From NCBI RefSeq assembly GCF_036173125.1, contig NZ_CP108054.1, forward strand, positions 1,922,001 to 1,986,000: a DNA stretch of 64,000 nt. The letters run 5' to 3'. The translations under genes and the position numbers were made by a program. This document shows positions 36,720-45,204 of the stretch, piece after piece; within the stretch, counting starts at the first letter, position 1; every line of letters starts with the position of its first letter. The notes beneath the pieces are model-generated. The model was given only the letters and a program-made list of their open reading frames with translations, ran no database searches and had not been told where the DNA came from. Origin of the DNA: Streptomyces sp. NBC_00286. GTDB lineage: Bacteria > Actinomycetota > Actinomycetes > Streptomycetales > Streptomycetaceae.

Positions 36720-36870
36720 TGACCCTGCTCGTCCCGGTCGAACGGCGCGCGGCCGTTCCGATCCTTCCCCTGCGGCTGTTCCGTGCCGCAGCTACGCCGC
36801 TCCGCTGGCCTCCGGCTTCTTCTTCCAGATGGCCGCGCTGCCGGTGGGCGTCTCCCTACCCCAGTGTTCG
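36720..36870 (+). pseudogene. MFS transporter fragment, frameshifted
   Basis: One frame reads LLVPVERRAAVPILPLRLFR, and after a shift near 36790 another reads SGFFFQMAALPVGVSLPQ. Together they match the middle of 14-TM drug exporters. Only ~50 residues remain, with no start or end. Confidence 0.55.
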
Positions 36871-36885
36871 GCAGCTCGCTTCGGG

Positions 36886-36950
36886 CATGGTCAGCCGGGG
36901 ACGAGTGCCCGAGCCATCGCGCCAGCGCCAGAAGCGAGGCCGCACCGGTG
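36886..36950 (-). pseudogene. Possible tyrosine integrase relic
   Basis: Reads LLALARWLGHSSPADH, resembling the VVTLARWLGQSSLAITL segment of the integrase remnant at 21187-21640. Only ~20 residues, directly next to the MFS fragment. Weak by itself, but both lie at the edge of the worn accessory stretch. Confidence 0.35.
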
Positions 36951-37041
36951 GTTAGGCTGATCGACGCGGACCACAGGTGCGTCCCACACCGCCTGAGCCC
37001 GAGTGGCCGGTGCACGGTTCCGCAGGTCGAGGAGGATCGCG

Positions 37042-37998
37042 ATGCGGCTGGTACGCGTGCTCGCCACCGCTCTCGCGGCCGCACTGCTGCTCGCGGGATG
37101 CGGCGGGACTGACGCGCCGCCCCGCCCGTCGGGCGAGATTACGGTGGCCACCGGCAACCGGGGCGGTGTCTACGCGGACTACGGGGCCGGCTACGCGAAG
37201 TTGATCCGGAGTCGGCTGCCGGATGCCTCGGCGCGGGTCCTGTACACCGGGGGCAGTGTGGACAATCTGCGCCGGGTGGCCGCCGACCAGGCACAGGCGG
37301 GCTTCGCTCTCGCCGATTCCGCCGCCGACGCCATGGCCGGGCGCCCGCCCTTCGCCCGGAAGCTGCCGGTGGTGGCGCTCGCCTCGCTCTACGACAACTA
37401 CGTGCAGCTGGTGGTCCGCGCGGACAGCCCGGTCCGCAGCGCGAAGGCGCTGCGCGGGCTGCGGGTCTCCGTGGGTTCCGAGGGCTCCGGGACGGCATTG
37501 ATCGCCGAGCGCGTCCTGAAGGTGGCCGGGCTCTCCCCCGACGGTGACCTGACCTCGCTGCGGCTGGATGTGCGCGAGTCGGCGACCGCCCTGGCCGAAG
37601 GGCGGATCGACGCCTTCTTCTGGAGCGGCGGCCTGCCGACCGGGGCGATCACCGAACTGCGCCGCAGCACCATGATCCGCCTCGTCGACCTCGGCGACGT
37701 GGTCGGGGAGCTCACCCGGTCCTACGGCGAGCTCTACACCGAGACCACCGTGCCCGCCGTCGTCTACGGGGCGCAGAGCGCGGTGACCACGGTGAGCGTG
37801 CCGAACTTCCTGGTCGTACGGCGGGACATGCCGGACTCGGAGGCGTACTGGCTGACGCGGCTGCTGTTCGAGGGGCAGCGACAGCTCATCGGAGCGCACC
37901 CGGAGGCCCGTCGCCTCGACCGGCGTACGGCGATCGCCACCCACCCGTTGGAGCTGCACCCCGGCGCCGCCCGGTGGTACCGCGAGTCACATCCCTGA
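37042..37998 (+). CDS. TAXI-family TRAP solute-binding lipoprotein
   Basis: 318 residues from ATG 37042 (RBS GAGGAGG). Lipobox LLLAGC, then the TAXI fold: ITVATGNRGGVYADYGAGYA, SVDNLRRVAADQAQAGFALAD, VSVGSEGSGTALIAERVLKVAG, DAFFWSGGLPTGAI. It is tethered outside the membrane and binds an organic acid or amino acid. No permease is beside it; it faces the histidine kinase gene, so it may deliver ligand to the sensor or serve the TRAP permease at 40415. Confidence 0.92.
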   Translation: MRLVRVLATALAAALLLAGCGGTDAPPRPSGEITVATGNRGGVYADYGAGYAKLIRSRLPDASARVLYTGGSVDNLRRVAADQAQAGFALADSAADAMAGRPPFARKLPVVALASLYDNYVQLVVRADSPVRSAKALRGLRVSVGSEGSGTALIAERVLKVAGLSPDGDLTSLRLDVRESATALAEGRIDAFFWSGGLPTGAITELRRSTMIRLVDLGDVVGELTRSYGELYTETTVPAVVYGAQSAVTTVSVPNFLVVRRDMPDSEAYWLTRLLFEGQRQLIGAHPEARRLDRRTAIATHPLELHPGAARWYRESHP

Positions 37999-38047
37999 CC
38001 GCTTACCGGGCCCGTCGACCGCTTACGGGGCCCGTCACCGACTCCCG
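37999..38047. repeat. Short direct repeat between convergent genes
   Basis: GACCGCTTACCGGGCCCGTC is followed at once by GACCGCTTACGGGGCCCGTC, two 20-bp copies differing at one base, between the TAXI and kinase stops. Confidence 0.7.
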
Positions 38048-39454
38048 TCACACCGGGTCGCCGGGGAGTGCGGGAGCGGCGGGCAGCCGTACGGTGGCGG
38101 AGAGTCCCTGTGGCCGCGCGGCTGCCAGGAGCAGCTCGCCGCCGCCCGCCTCCACCACCATGCGGGTGAGCGCGAGGCCGAGCCCCGTGCCGCGGACGTT
38201 CTGGTGACGTGTGCTGCGCCAGAACCTCCCGCCCGCCTGGGACAGTTCCTCCTCGGTCAGGCCGGGGCCGGCATCCCGCACCGTCACATCGACCGTCTCC
38301 ATCGCTCTCCCGGCCGGGGCGCGGTGCACGGAGACATCGACCGGCGCCCCCTCGCCGAACTTGAGGGCGTTGTCGAGCAGGGTGTCGAGTGCGTGGTCGA
38401 GGCAGTCGGGCAGGCACAGCGCGCTCACCCCGTCGGGGATTCGCGCGATGAGCGGGACGCCCGCGCCGGCGAAGGCCGCCCGCCAGGCATCGACCCGGTG
38501 TCGCACCACGGCGGAGACGTCGACGGGTGCGCGTTCCGCCTCGGACGCCTCCGCCCTGGCCAGCCGCAGCAGCCCGTCGAGCATCTCACCGAACCGGTCG
38601 GCCTCCTCCACGGCGGAGTGCAGTTCGTCGAGACCGCGCGGGTCGTTCACGAACTCCTCCAGATTCTCCACCCGCAGCCGGAGCGCGGTCAGCGGGTTGC
38701 GGAGTTGGTGGGACGCCTGTGCCACGAACGCCCGCTGCTGCTCCTGGGCGGCGTGCGTGCTGTCCGCCATCACGTTGAAGTGGTTGGCGAGGCGGCGCAG
38801 TTCCGGGGCGCCCACCCGCTCCGACACACGGGTCTTCAGGCTCCCGAGGGCGACCTCATGGGTGGCGCGGTCCAGGTCGTGGACAGGGCGGAGCACCCAG
38901 CGGACCACCGGCGCCGCGACCGCGATCACCACCAGGACGAGTGCCGCGAGGCTGCCCAGGATCACCAGGGTCAGATGGTCGGCCACCTCGGAACGGGCCT
39001 GGTCGGTGGGGGAGACGATCAGCACGGCACCCAGCACACGGCCGTCGCGCCGGACCGGCTCGGCCAGCACGAAGGGCCGGTCGTCCCACGGCCACCACAC
39101 ACCGGGCTGCTCGGGAGGCCGGTCGGCGAGGGCGAGCAGCAGCGCCGACCGCAGCTGCGGCTCCTCCAGGTCGACGGGGCGCGAGGCGATCACGGTCTCG
39201 CTGTCGGCGTCGACCACCGCGACGCGTGAGTCGTAGAGGTCCGCGTAGCGGTCGGCGGCGGCCTCCAGCCGGCCGGTCCGACCCGACTCCAGGGCGGTGG
39301 CGGCCATGTCCGCGAACCAGGCACCGTCCTCGACCCGCCCGATGAACGAACTCTGGACCGTACGCTCCGCGGTGGCCCGCACCAGGGGCAGGCTGAGCGC
39401 GACGATCAGACCTGCGACCAGGACGAAGACGATGACGAGAAGTCGGCGGCGCAT
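38048..39454 (-). CDS. Sensor histidine kinase (HAMP-HisKA-HATPase)
   Basis: 468 residues. N-terminal helix (LLVIVFVLVAGLIVALSLPL), an extracytoplasmic sensor at about 28-160, a second helix (LVILGSLAALVLVVIAVAAP), HAMP at ~180-235, phospho-acceptor His249 in ASHQLRNPLTALRLR, and an HATPase_c domain with DNALKFGEG, DAGPGL and GTGLGLAL. Partner of the response regulator at 39464. Flanked by a TAXI protein and the TRAP permease, it probably controls uptake of a TRAP substrate. Confidence 0.94.
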   Translation of the reverse strand: MRRRLLVIVFVLVAGLIVALSLPLVRATAERTVQSSFIGRVEDGAWFADMAATALESGRTGRLEAAADRYADLYDSRVAVVDADSETVIASRPVDLEEPQLRSALLLALADRPPEQPGVWWPWDDRPFVLAEPVRRDGRVLGAVLIVSPTDQARSEVADHLTLVILGSLAALVLVVIAVAAPVVRWVLRPVHDLDRATHEVALGSLKTRVSERVGAPELRRLANHFNVMADSTHAAQEQQRAFVAQASHQLRNPLTALRLRVENLEEFVNDPRGLDELHSAVEEADRFGEMLDGLLRLARAEASEAERAPVDVSAVVRHRVDAWRAAFAGAGVPLIARIPDGVSALCLPDCLDHALDTLLDNALKFGEGAPVDVSVHRAPAGRAMETVDVTVRDAGPGLTEEELSQAGGRFWRSTRHQNVRGTGLGLALTRMVVEAGGGELLLAAARPQGLSATVRLPAAPALPGDPV

Positions 39455-39463
39455 CCGGCGTCC

Positions 39464-40198
39464 TCACTTGCCGGCCGCCGCCGGACCGCCGGCCTCCGCC
39501 CCGCCGCCGTCGACCCCCGGACCACCTGTCACCGCGGGACCGGCGGAGAGCCGGTACCCGAAGCCGCGTACGGTCTGCACCAGGCTCCCCGCCCGCCCCA
39601 ACTTGCCGCGCAGGGTGGCCACATGGACGTCGAGGGTGCGTGACATACCGTCGTACGTCGTCTGCCACACCTCCACCACGATCCGGTCGCGGGGCACAGC
39701 GGCACCGCCCGCGCGGGCCAGCAGGGCGAGAACCTCGAACTCCTTACGGGTCAGGGTGATACTCCGCTCGTCCACGGTGACCGTGCGCCGCCCGAGGTCC
39801 ACCTCCAGGCCCTCGACGGCGACGAGCCGGTCCTCATGGGCGCGCTGGCTCACGCTGCGCCTGAGCACCGCCTCGATACGGGCCAGCAGCTCCGCGGTGC
39901 CGAACGGTTTGACCACGTAGTCGTCGGCACCGCTGCGCAGCCCCCGCACCCGGTCGGGCTCGTCTCCCCTGGCGGTCACCGCGATCACCGGTACCCCGCC
40001 GCGGGCGCGCAGTTCGCGGCACACCTCGATGCCGTCCCGGTCGGGCAGGCCCAGATCGAGCAGCACGAGATCGACCGTCGGTGCCGCCAGGGCGTCGGCC
40101 GCGTTGGCGGCACGCCGCACCTCGTACCCGTGGCGTCGCAGGGCGCCGGTGAGGGCGTCGGCGACCCGGTTGTCGTCCTCGACGAGAAGTATCCGCAC
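39464..40198 (-). CDS. OmpR-family response regulator
   Basis: 244 residues. Receiver domain with phospho-acceptor Asp48 (VLLDLGLPD), Thr/Lys switch residues (VTARGD, VVKPFG), and a winged-helix trans_reg_C domain (LTRKEFEVLALLARAGG, SRTLDVHVATLRGKLG). A Gly/Ala-rich tail ends the protein. Nine bp before the kinase, so co-transcribed. Divergent from the TRAP permease gene by 216 bp, its most likely target. Confidence 0.95.
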   Translation of the reverse strand: MRILLVEDDNRVADALTGALRRHGYEVRRAANAADALAAPTVDLVLLDLGLPDRDGIEVCRELRARGGVPVIAVTARGDEPDRVRGLRSGADDYVVKPFGTAELLARIEAVLRRSVSQRAHEDRLVAVEGLEVDLGRRTVTVDERSITLTRKEFEVLALLARAGGAAVPRDRIVVEVWQTTYDGMSRTLDVHVATLRGKLGRAGSLVQTVRGFGYRLSAGPAVTGGPGVDGGGAEAGGPAAAGK

Positions 40199-40414
40199 AC
40201 GGCCTCCCGGTTACTGAAATCCGGCGGCCCTGAGGCCCGGCGGCAGGGTGCCGAGGGAGCGCGCAGGTCACAACCGTTGCGACGAGCGTAGAAGTGACGG
40301 CCGTCACTGAACCCTAAACCTACGTTAAGTCCTCGGGCGTGCTCTGTTGCCCGCATGTAAACAGCTGCCACGGTCTGGGACACCACGAACCGCCTAGTCC
40401 CAGGAGATGCCGCG

Positions 40415-42529
40415 ATGAGCATGGCAACGGTGCCGTCCGAGCCGAGGCAGCGATCAGCCGAGGAGCTCGTGGCCGAGTTCGAGCAGGAGCGGCCGGCCCG
40501 CAAACTCTCGCCGGGGGTCTCCGCGGCCGTGTCCGTGGTGTGCGCCGCGCTGTCGGTCTTCGTGCTGTACGCGATCTTCTTTCCGGTGGCCAAGGGCACC
40601 CAGTACTACCTGACCCTCTTCCTGGCGGGGACGCTGCCGCTGATCTTCCTGACCCACCGCGGGACGGTGCGGGTACCGGCGCTGCTGTTGCCCTGGCGAC
40701 GCGGTGACGGCACCGCGGCCGCCGACGGGAGGTCGGACAAGGCGGCCGTCCGCCACGACAACCCGGGGTGGCTCGACTGGCTGCTCGCCGCGGCGGCACT
40801 CGCCGTGTGCCTGTATCCGCTGCTGGAGTTCGACGCCTTCATCGAGCGGCGCCAGCTGCCGACCTCGCTGGACACGGCGGCGGGCCTCGCCATGATCGTG
40901 CTGGTCCTGGAGGCGTGCCGGCGCACCACCGGCTGGGTCCTGCCGGCCTTCTGCGCGAGCTTCCTGGTGTACGCGTACTACGGCGGGCTGCTGCCGTACG
41001 AATGGTCGTTGGCGCATGGCGGCTTCGACATCGACGCGATCGCGGCCCACTTCTTCATGGGCACCGACGGCTTGTACGGCGTCCCGCTGAACGTGGCCGC
41101 CACCTACATCGTGCTGTTCACCATCTTCGGCGCCGTCCTCGACATCTCCGGTGCGGGCAAGTTCTTCATCGACCTGTCGTTCGCGGCCTTCCGCGGCTCC
41201 CGCAGCGCCCCCGGACGCACCGTGACCGCCGCGGGCTTCCTGCTCGGCACCGTCTCCGGCTCCGGCACCGCGACCGCGGTCAGCCTGGGCTCGGTCGCCT
41301 GGCCCGTCCTGCGCCGGGCCGGTTACGGCAAGGAGCAGGGCGGCGGAGTGCTCGCAGCCGCCGGGATCGGCGCGATCCTCTCCCCGCCGACGCTGGGCGC
41401 CGCGGCGTTCATCATCGCCGAGTACCTGCGGGAGAGTTACCTCACCGTCCTGCTGTACGCGCTGGTGCCGACGCTCCTGTACTACCTGGGCATCCTCCTC
41501 GCGGTGGAGATCGACGCCCGCAAACACCACACGCAGCCCGTGGTGGACGACGAGCCCACCTCGGCACTGCGGCTGCTCGGCCGGTTCGGCTACCACTTCC
41601 TCTCCCTCTTCATGATCGTCGGCTTCATGGCGATGGGACTGCCCCCGTTCAGGGCGGTGGTCTACGCGACAGCCCTGCAGTTCCTGCTGTCGTTCCTCGA
41701 CCCGAAGCACAGGATGACGCCGCGGCGGCTGTACGCGGCCCTCGCCGAGGGCAGCAAGTCCGTCCTCCCGGTCGTCGCCACCTGCGCCGCGGCGGGCATG
41801 ATCGTCGCCGTCGTCACCCAGACCGGTCTCGGCCTGAACCTGGCATCGGTCATCGTCGACGCGGCGGGGGGCTTCGGCGACAACGCGACCGTGACGCTGG
41901 TCCTGACCGTGCTCTTCGCCGCGGTGGCGGTGTCGATCCTCGGGCTCGCGGTCCCGGTCACCGCCTCCTTCATCATCGCCGCGGTGATCATCGCGCCCGC
42001 CCTGCTCTCGCTGGGAGTCGCCACCCACGAGGCGTACATGTTCATCTTCTACTACGCCGTGCTCTCCGAGGTGAGCCCGCCCACGGCCATGGCGGCGGCC
42101 GCCTCCGCCGCCATCACCGGCGGCAACCCGATGCGCACGATGGTGGCGACCTGGAAGTACTCGCTGCCCGCGTTCCTGGTGCCGTTCGCCTTCGTCCTGA
42201 CCGACAACGGCGCCCATCTGCTCGGCACGGGCGGCCTGTGGGGCGTCCTGTGGACCACCGCGGTCTCCGCCCTCGCTGTCGCCGCCCTGGCCGCGGCCAC
42301 CGGAGGCCGGCTGCTCGGCCCGGCGGGCCCGGTGGAGCGGGCGCTGTGCGCAGCCGCCGCCCTGTGCCTGCTGTACCTCGAACCCGTGGCGATCACCGCG
42401 GGTTTCGCGGCCCTCGTACTTGCCCTCGGCGTGCATCTCGTACGCCGCGGGCAGCCCACCCTCTCGGTTCCCGCCGCCGGCGACAGCCGCGAGGCGGACA
42501 CCATCACGGAAGGACAGCCCTCCTCATGA
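40415..42529 (+). CDS. TAXI-type TRAP transporter fused permease (4TM/12TM)
   Basis: 704 residues with about 16-18 membrane helices. The large DctM-like part includes GAVLDISGAGKFFIDLSFA, GTVSGSGTATAVSLGSVAWP, AAGIGAILSPPTLGAAAFII and EVSPPTAMAAAASAAITGGN, all typical of fused TAXI permeases; the small subunit is at the N-terminal end. A sodium- or proton-driven importer. Its stop overlaps the start of its TAXI binding protein (ATGA). Confidence 0.95.
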   Translation: MSMATVPSEPRQRSAEELVAEFEQERPARKLSPGVSAAVSVVCAALSVFVLYAIFFPVAKGTQYYLTLFLAGTLPLIFLTHRGTVRVPALLLPWRRGDGTAAADGRSDKAAVRHDNPGWLDWLLAAAALAVCLYPLLEFDAFIERRQLPTSLDTAAGLAMIVLVLEACRRTTGWVLPAFCASFLVYAYYGGLLPYEWSLAHGGFDIDAIAAHFFMGTDGLYGVPLNVAATYIVLFTIFGAVLDISGAGKFFIDLSFAAFRGSRSAPGRTVTAAGFLLGTVSGSGTATAVSLGSVAWPVLRRAGYGKEQGGGVLAAAGIGAILSPPTLGAAAFIIAEYLRESYLTVLLYALVPTLLYYLGILLAVEIDARKHHTQPVVDDEPTSALRLLGRFGYHFLSLFMIVGFMAMGLPPFRAVVYATALQFLLSFLDPKHRMTPRRLYAALAEGSKSVLPVVATCAAAGMIVAVVTQTGLGLNLASVIVDAAGGFGDNATVTLVLTVLFAAVAVSILGLAVPVTASFIIAAVIIAPALLSLGVATHEAYMFIFYYAVLSEVSPPTAMAAAASAAITGGNPMRTMVATWKYSLPAFLVPFAFVLTDNGAHLLGTGGLWGVLWTTAVSALAVAALAAATGGRLLGPAGPVERALCAAAALCLLYLEPVAITAGFAALVLALGVHLVRRGQPTLSVPAAGDSREADTITEGQPSS

Positions 42530-43527
42530 AGCACCGGATGCGCACCCTGCGCCTGGCCACCGCCGCACTCACCGTAGGTCTCCTCGCCACCGCCTGCGGC
42601 GGCGGGAAGCAGACCGAGAACACAGCTGCCGACAGCGGCGGGAAGGGAGGCCGACTCACCATCGCGACGGGAGCCACCACCGGCGTCTATTACCAGATCG
42701 GCGGCGGCCTCGCGGAGCTGATCTCCGACAACATCGACGGCTACCGGGCCACCGCCACCACCACCGGCGCGTCCGTGCAGAACATCCAGGGCCTCGGCGC
42801 CGGCACCTACGACCTCGCCTTCTCCCTGCTGGACACCGCAGGCGACGCCGTCGAGGGCAAGGAGTCCTTCTCCTCCCCCCAGGACGTCGAGGCACTGACC
42901 CGGCTGTACCCGAACTACACCCAGGTACTGGTCCGGTCCGACGCGGGCATCGACTCCCTGGAGGACATGAAGGGCAAGCGGGTCTCCACCGGGGCCCCCG
43001 GTTCCGGCACGGAAGTCATCGCCAACCGGCTGCTGAAGGCCGCGGGACTGGACCCCGCCAAGGACGTCTCCGCCGACCGTCTCGGCCTCCCCGAGACCGT
43101 GGACGCCATGAAGGACGGCACGATCGACGCCCTGTTCTGGTCCGGCGGACTGCCCAGCGGCGGCATCACGGACCTCACCACCAGCCTCAAGAAAGAGGTC
43201 CGCTTCCTGGACGTCACACCGCAACTGCCCGCTCTCAACAAGGAGTACGGCGACGTCTACCAGACGGGCTCCATCCCCAAGGCCGTATACAACCAGTCCA
43301 ACGACGTGCCCACGATCGTGGTACCCAACGTGCTCCTCGTGAAGAAGGGCTTCGACCCGGATCTCGCCGCCGAGATCGTCAACCTCGTCTACGAGAAGAA
43401 GAGCGACCTGGAGAAGGTGAACGCGGCCGCGGCCGAGATCGAACTCGACCGCGCCGAGGGCGTCACCCCCGTCCCGCTCAACCCGGGCGCGGAGAAAGCT
43501 CTGAAGGCCCTCGCCCAGAAGTCCTGA
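42526..43527 (+). CDS. TAXI-family TRAP solute-binding lipoprotein
   Basis: 333 residues. Lipobox LLATAC with Cys24, a Gly/Ser linker, then LTIATGATTGVYYQIGGGLA, ASVQNIQGLGAGTYDLAFSL, VSTGAPGSGTEVIANRLLKAAG, DALFWSGGLPSGGI. Cognate binding protein of the fused permease by translational coupling. It aligns over its length with the product of 37042-37998, suggesting duplication within the cluster. Confidence 0.95.
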   Translation: MKHRMRTLRLATAALTVGLLATACGGGKQTENTAADSGGKGGRLTIATGATTGVYYQIGGGLAELISDNIDGYRATATTTGASVQNIQGLGAGTYDLAFSLLDTAGDAVEGKESFSSPQDVEALTRLYPNYTQVLVRSDAGIDSLEDMKGKRVSTGAPGSGTEVIANRLLKAAGLDPAKDVSADRLGLPETVDAMKDGTIDALFWSGGLPSGGITDLTTSLKKEVRFLDVTPQLPALNKEYGDVYQTGSIPKAVYNQSNDVPTIVVPNVLLVKKGFDPDLAAEIVNLVYEKKSDLEKVNAAAAEIELDRAEGVTPVPLNPGAEKALKALAQKS

Positions 43528-43541
43528 GCCGACGCCGGAAA

Positions 43542-43577
43542 GTGGCCGGCCCGGTGCTTCCGAGCAGGACCGGCCAC
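43542..43577 (+). terminator. Hairpin terminator after the TRAP operon
   Basis: GTGGCCGG (43542-43549) pairs with CCGGCCAC (43570-43577), and the inner GTGCT-TCCG-AGCA continues the stem. Located between the convergent TAXI and siderophore synthetase genes. Confidence 0.65.
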
Positions 43578-43603
43578 ACACCGCGGGCAGGCCCGCGCCG
43601 GCT

Positions 43604-45130
43604 CTATCGCAAGGGATTGGCCAGCGGCAGATACCGGGCGTCCGCCCCGTCCGCCCCCGTCCACCGCAACAGCAGGTTCGTCTTGCCGGGCAGCGTGGGA
43701 GCCCGGAGCAGCTCCCCCGCCTCGGGCACCTCCGCCTCGTAACGCCTCAACTCCCGCCGTACGGCGGGCCAGAGCTCCACCCCCGGATACCGCTCCTCCA
43801 ACACCCCCGCGATCTCAAGGAGGTTGTTGACGACGAGGCAGTACACCAGCCGCTCCCACCCGGCGGCGCGCGTCACGTCGGGCAGCAGCTTCACGCCCTC
43901 CGCGTCCCGGAACAGGGCCTGCACCGGCAAACCGGCGTCGTCCACGGCCACCACCGTGTTCTGCAGATGCGCTTCCAGTACGACACCGTGGCGGGCGAAC
44001 AACTCCAGTGCGGGCGGGACGACTTGACGCACATACGCCGCCCACCAGGCCGCCGGGTCAGGGAGGTGGTCCAGCGGGCTGCCGGCGAAGCCTTCCGTGA
44101 AGGCGGCGGCGAGGAGCGGAGTCGCGCCCGGCGTCACAAGCTCGTGCAGGCCGTCGCGTACGAGGACGGCGAGTTCCTCGAAGGCGAAGTCCGCGGTGCG
44201 GTAGCCGCGATCGCTCAGCCAGGCCGCGGGGCCGTCCAAGGCCGCGAACGCCGAGGTGACCGCCGTGTCCGTGCGGCGGAGCTTGAGGAGGTCGTGACGC
44301 CAGAGGCGGCGGATGTCGTTGGTGATGCGCACGTCAAGGCTGAACTTCAGGAAGAGGTCGGCGGCAGGGGCGTACACCGTCCGGATGGCCGCCGTGGGCC
44401 AGACCGGAGACGAGGAGCGGCCGAGTCGTACGAGGCGGCCGTCGGCGAAGGCGTCGCGGATCTCCGGCCGACTGCCGACCAGGTCGAGCTGCCAGGGGTG
44501 GGCGGGCAACAGCCGGTAGCCGGGCGGGGCCTGGCCCAGCGCGTCGAGGGCCCGCAGGTCGCCCTCCTCGACGACCGCGTCCTCGCGCACCGCGAGCAGG
44601 ACGAGCGGGAAGCGGGCGTACGCCTCGGGGGCGTACGGGAGCCAGCCGGCGACCGGGCCGCCGCCGCGGGCCTTGGGCGCGGGATGGTAGGGGTGCCCGG
44701 TGACCAGGGACTGCTCGGAGCGCTGGTACGGGTCCTCGGGCGGGGTGGCCCCCTCGCGCGCGGCGAGGAGCGCCGCCACCGCGTCCCGGCTGTCGATCAC
44801 CTCGGCGGGCAGCTCGGAGTTGGCGAGTCCGGTGTGCCGGCGCAGTTCGTCGGCGGTGAGTTTGACCAGCTCGGCGTGGGTGAGGCGGTGCCAGGCCCCG
44901 GCGGCGTACACCTCCGGCTCGGCGGGCCGGCGTCCGCCGCGTACCCGCAGCTGCCGACCACTGCCCGGCAGCCGGTACACGGGCCGCTCACCGGACCCCG
45001 GTGCGGGCTCGGCCACCTCCCGCAGCAGACAATTGAGCAGCGGCGCTGCCGCGTACGCGTCGGCGGCCTCTGCGACGTCGTCCCTGGGAGGCCTGGGGGA
45101 GATGGGTTCCACGCGGTCCATTCGTTCCAT
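43604..45130 (-). CDS. IucA/IucC-family siderophore synthetase
   Basis: 508 residues from ATG 45130 (or ATG 45121). N-terminal IucA/IucC domain: SLVTGHPYHPAPKARGG, LLPAHPWQLDLV, FLKFSLDVRITNDIRR; C-terminal FhuF-like domain with VVLEAHLQNTVVAVDDAGLP and YCLVVNNLLEIAGVL. NIS synthetases adenylate a carboxylate such as citrate or succinate and join it to an amine. Divergent from a second family member at 45205, so both probably build one siderophore-like product. Confidence 0.93.
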   Translation of the reverse strand: MERMDRVEPISPRPPRDDVAEAADAYAAAPLLNCLLREVAEPAPGSGERPVYRLPGSGRQLRVRGGRRPAEPEVYAAGAWHRLTHAELVKLTADELRRHTGLANSELPAEVIDSRDAVAALLAAREGATPPEDPYQRSEQSLVTGHPYHPAPKARGGGPVAGWLPYAPEAYARFPLVLLAVREDAVVEEGDLRALDALGQAPPGYRLLPAHPWQLDLVGSRPEIRDAFADGRLVRLGRSSSPVWPTAAIRTVYAPAADLFLKFSLDVRITNDIRRLWRHDLLKLRRTDTAVTSAFAALDGPAAWLSDRGYRTADFAFEELAVLVRDGLHELVTPGATPLLAAAFTEGFAGSPLDHLPDPAAWWAAYVRQVVPPALELFARHGVVLEAHLQNTVVAVDDAGLPVQALFRDAEGVKLLPDVTRAAGWERLVYCLVVNNLLEIAGVLEERYPGVELWPAVRRELRRYEAEVPEAGELLRAPTLPGKTNLLLRWTGADGADARYLPLANPLR

Positions 45131-45204
45131 ACGGGTAGTGAAGATCAGTATGTCTGGCGTAGTACCCGGTCCCGACGCCGTCCCCACACCCGAGGAGCCA
45201 CCCC

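Noticed and set aside
40454..42436. Long open frame (660 codons) antisense to the TRAP permease
   Set aside because: Gln/Arg/Glu-rich low-complexity product typical of the antisense of a GC-rich gene; the plus strand has clear TRAP motifs.
40768..42520. In-frame extension upstream of the second TAXI protein
   Set aside because: Arg-rich out-of-frame reading of the permease gene; the lipoprotein signal starts at ATG 42526 with an ATGA overlap.
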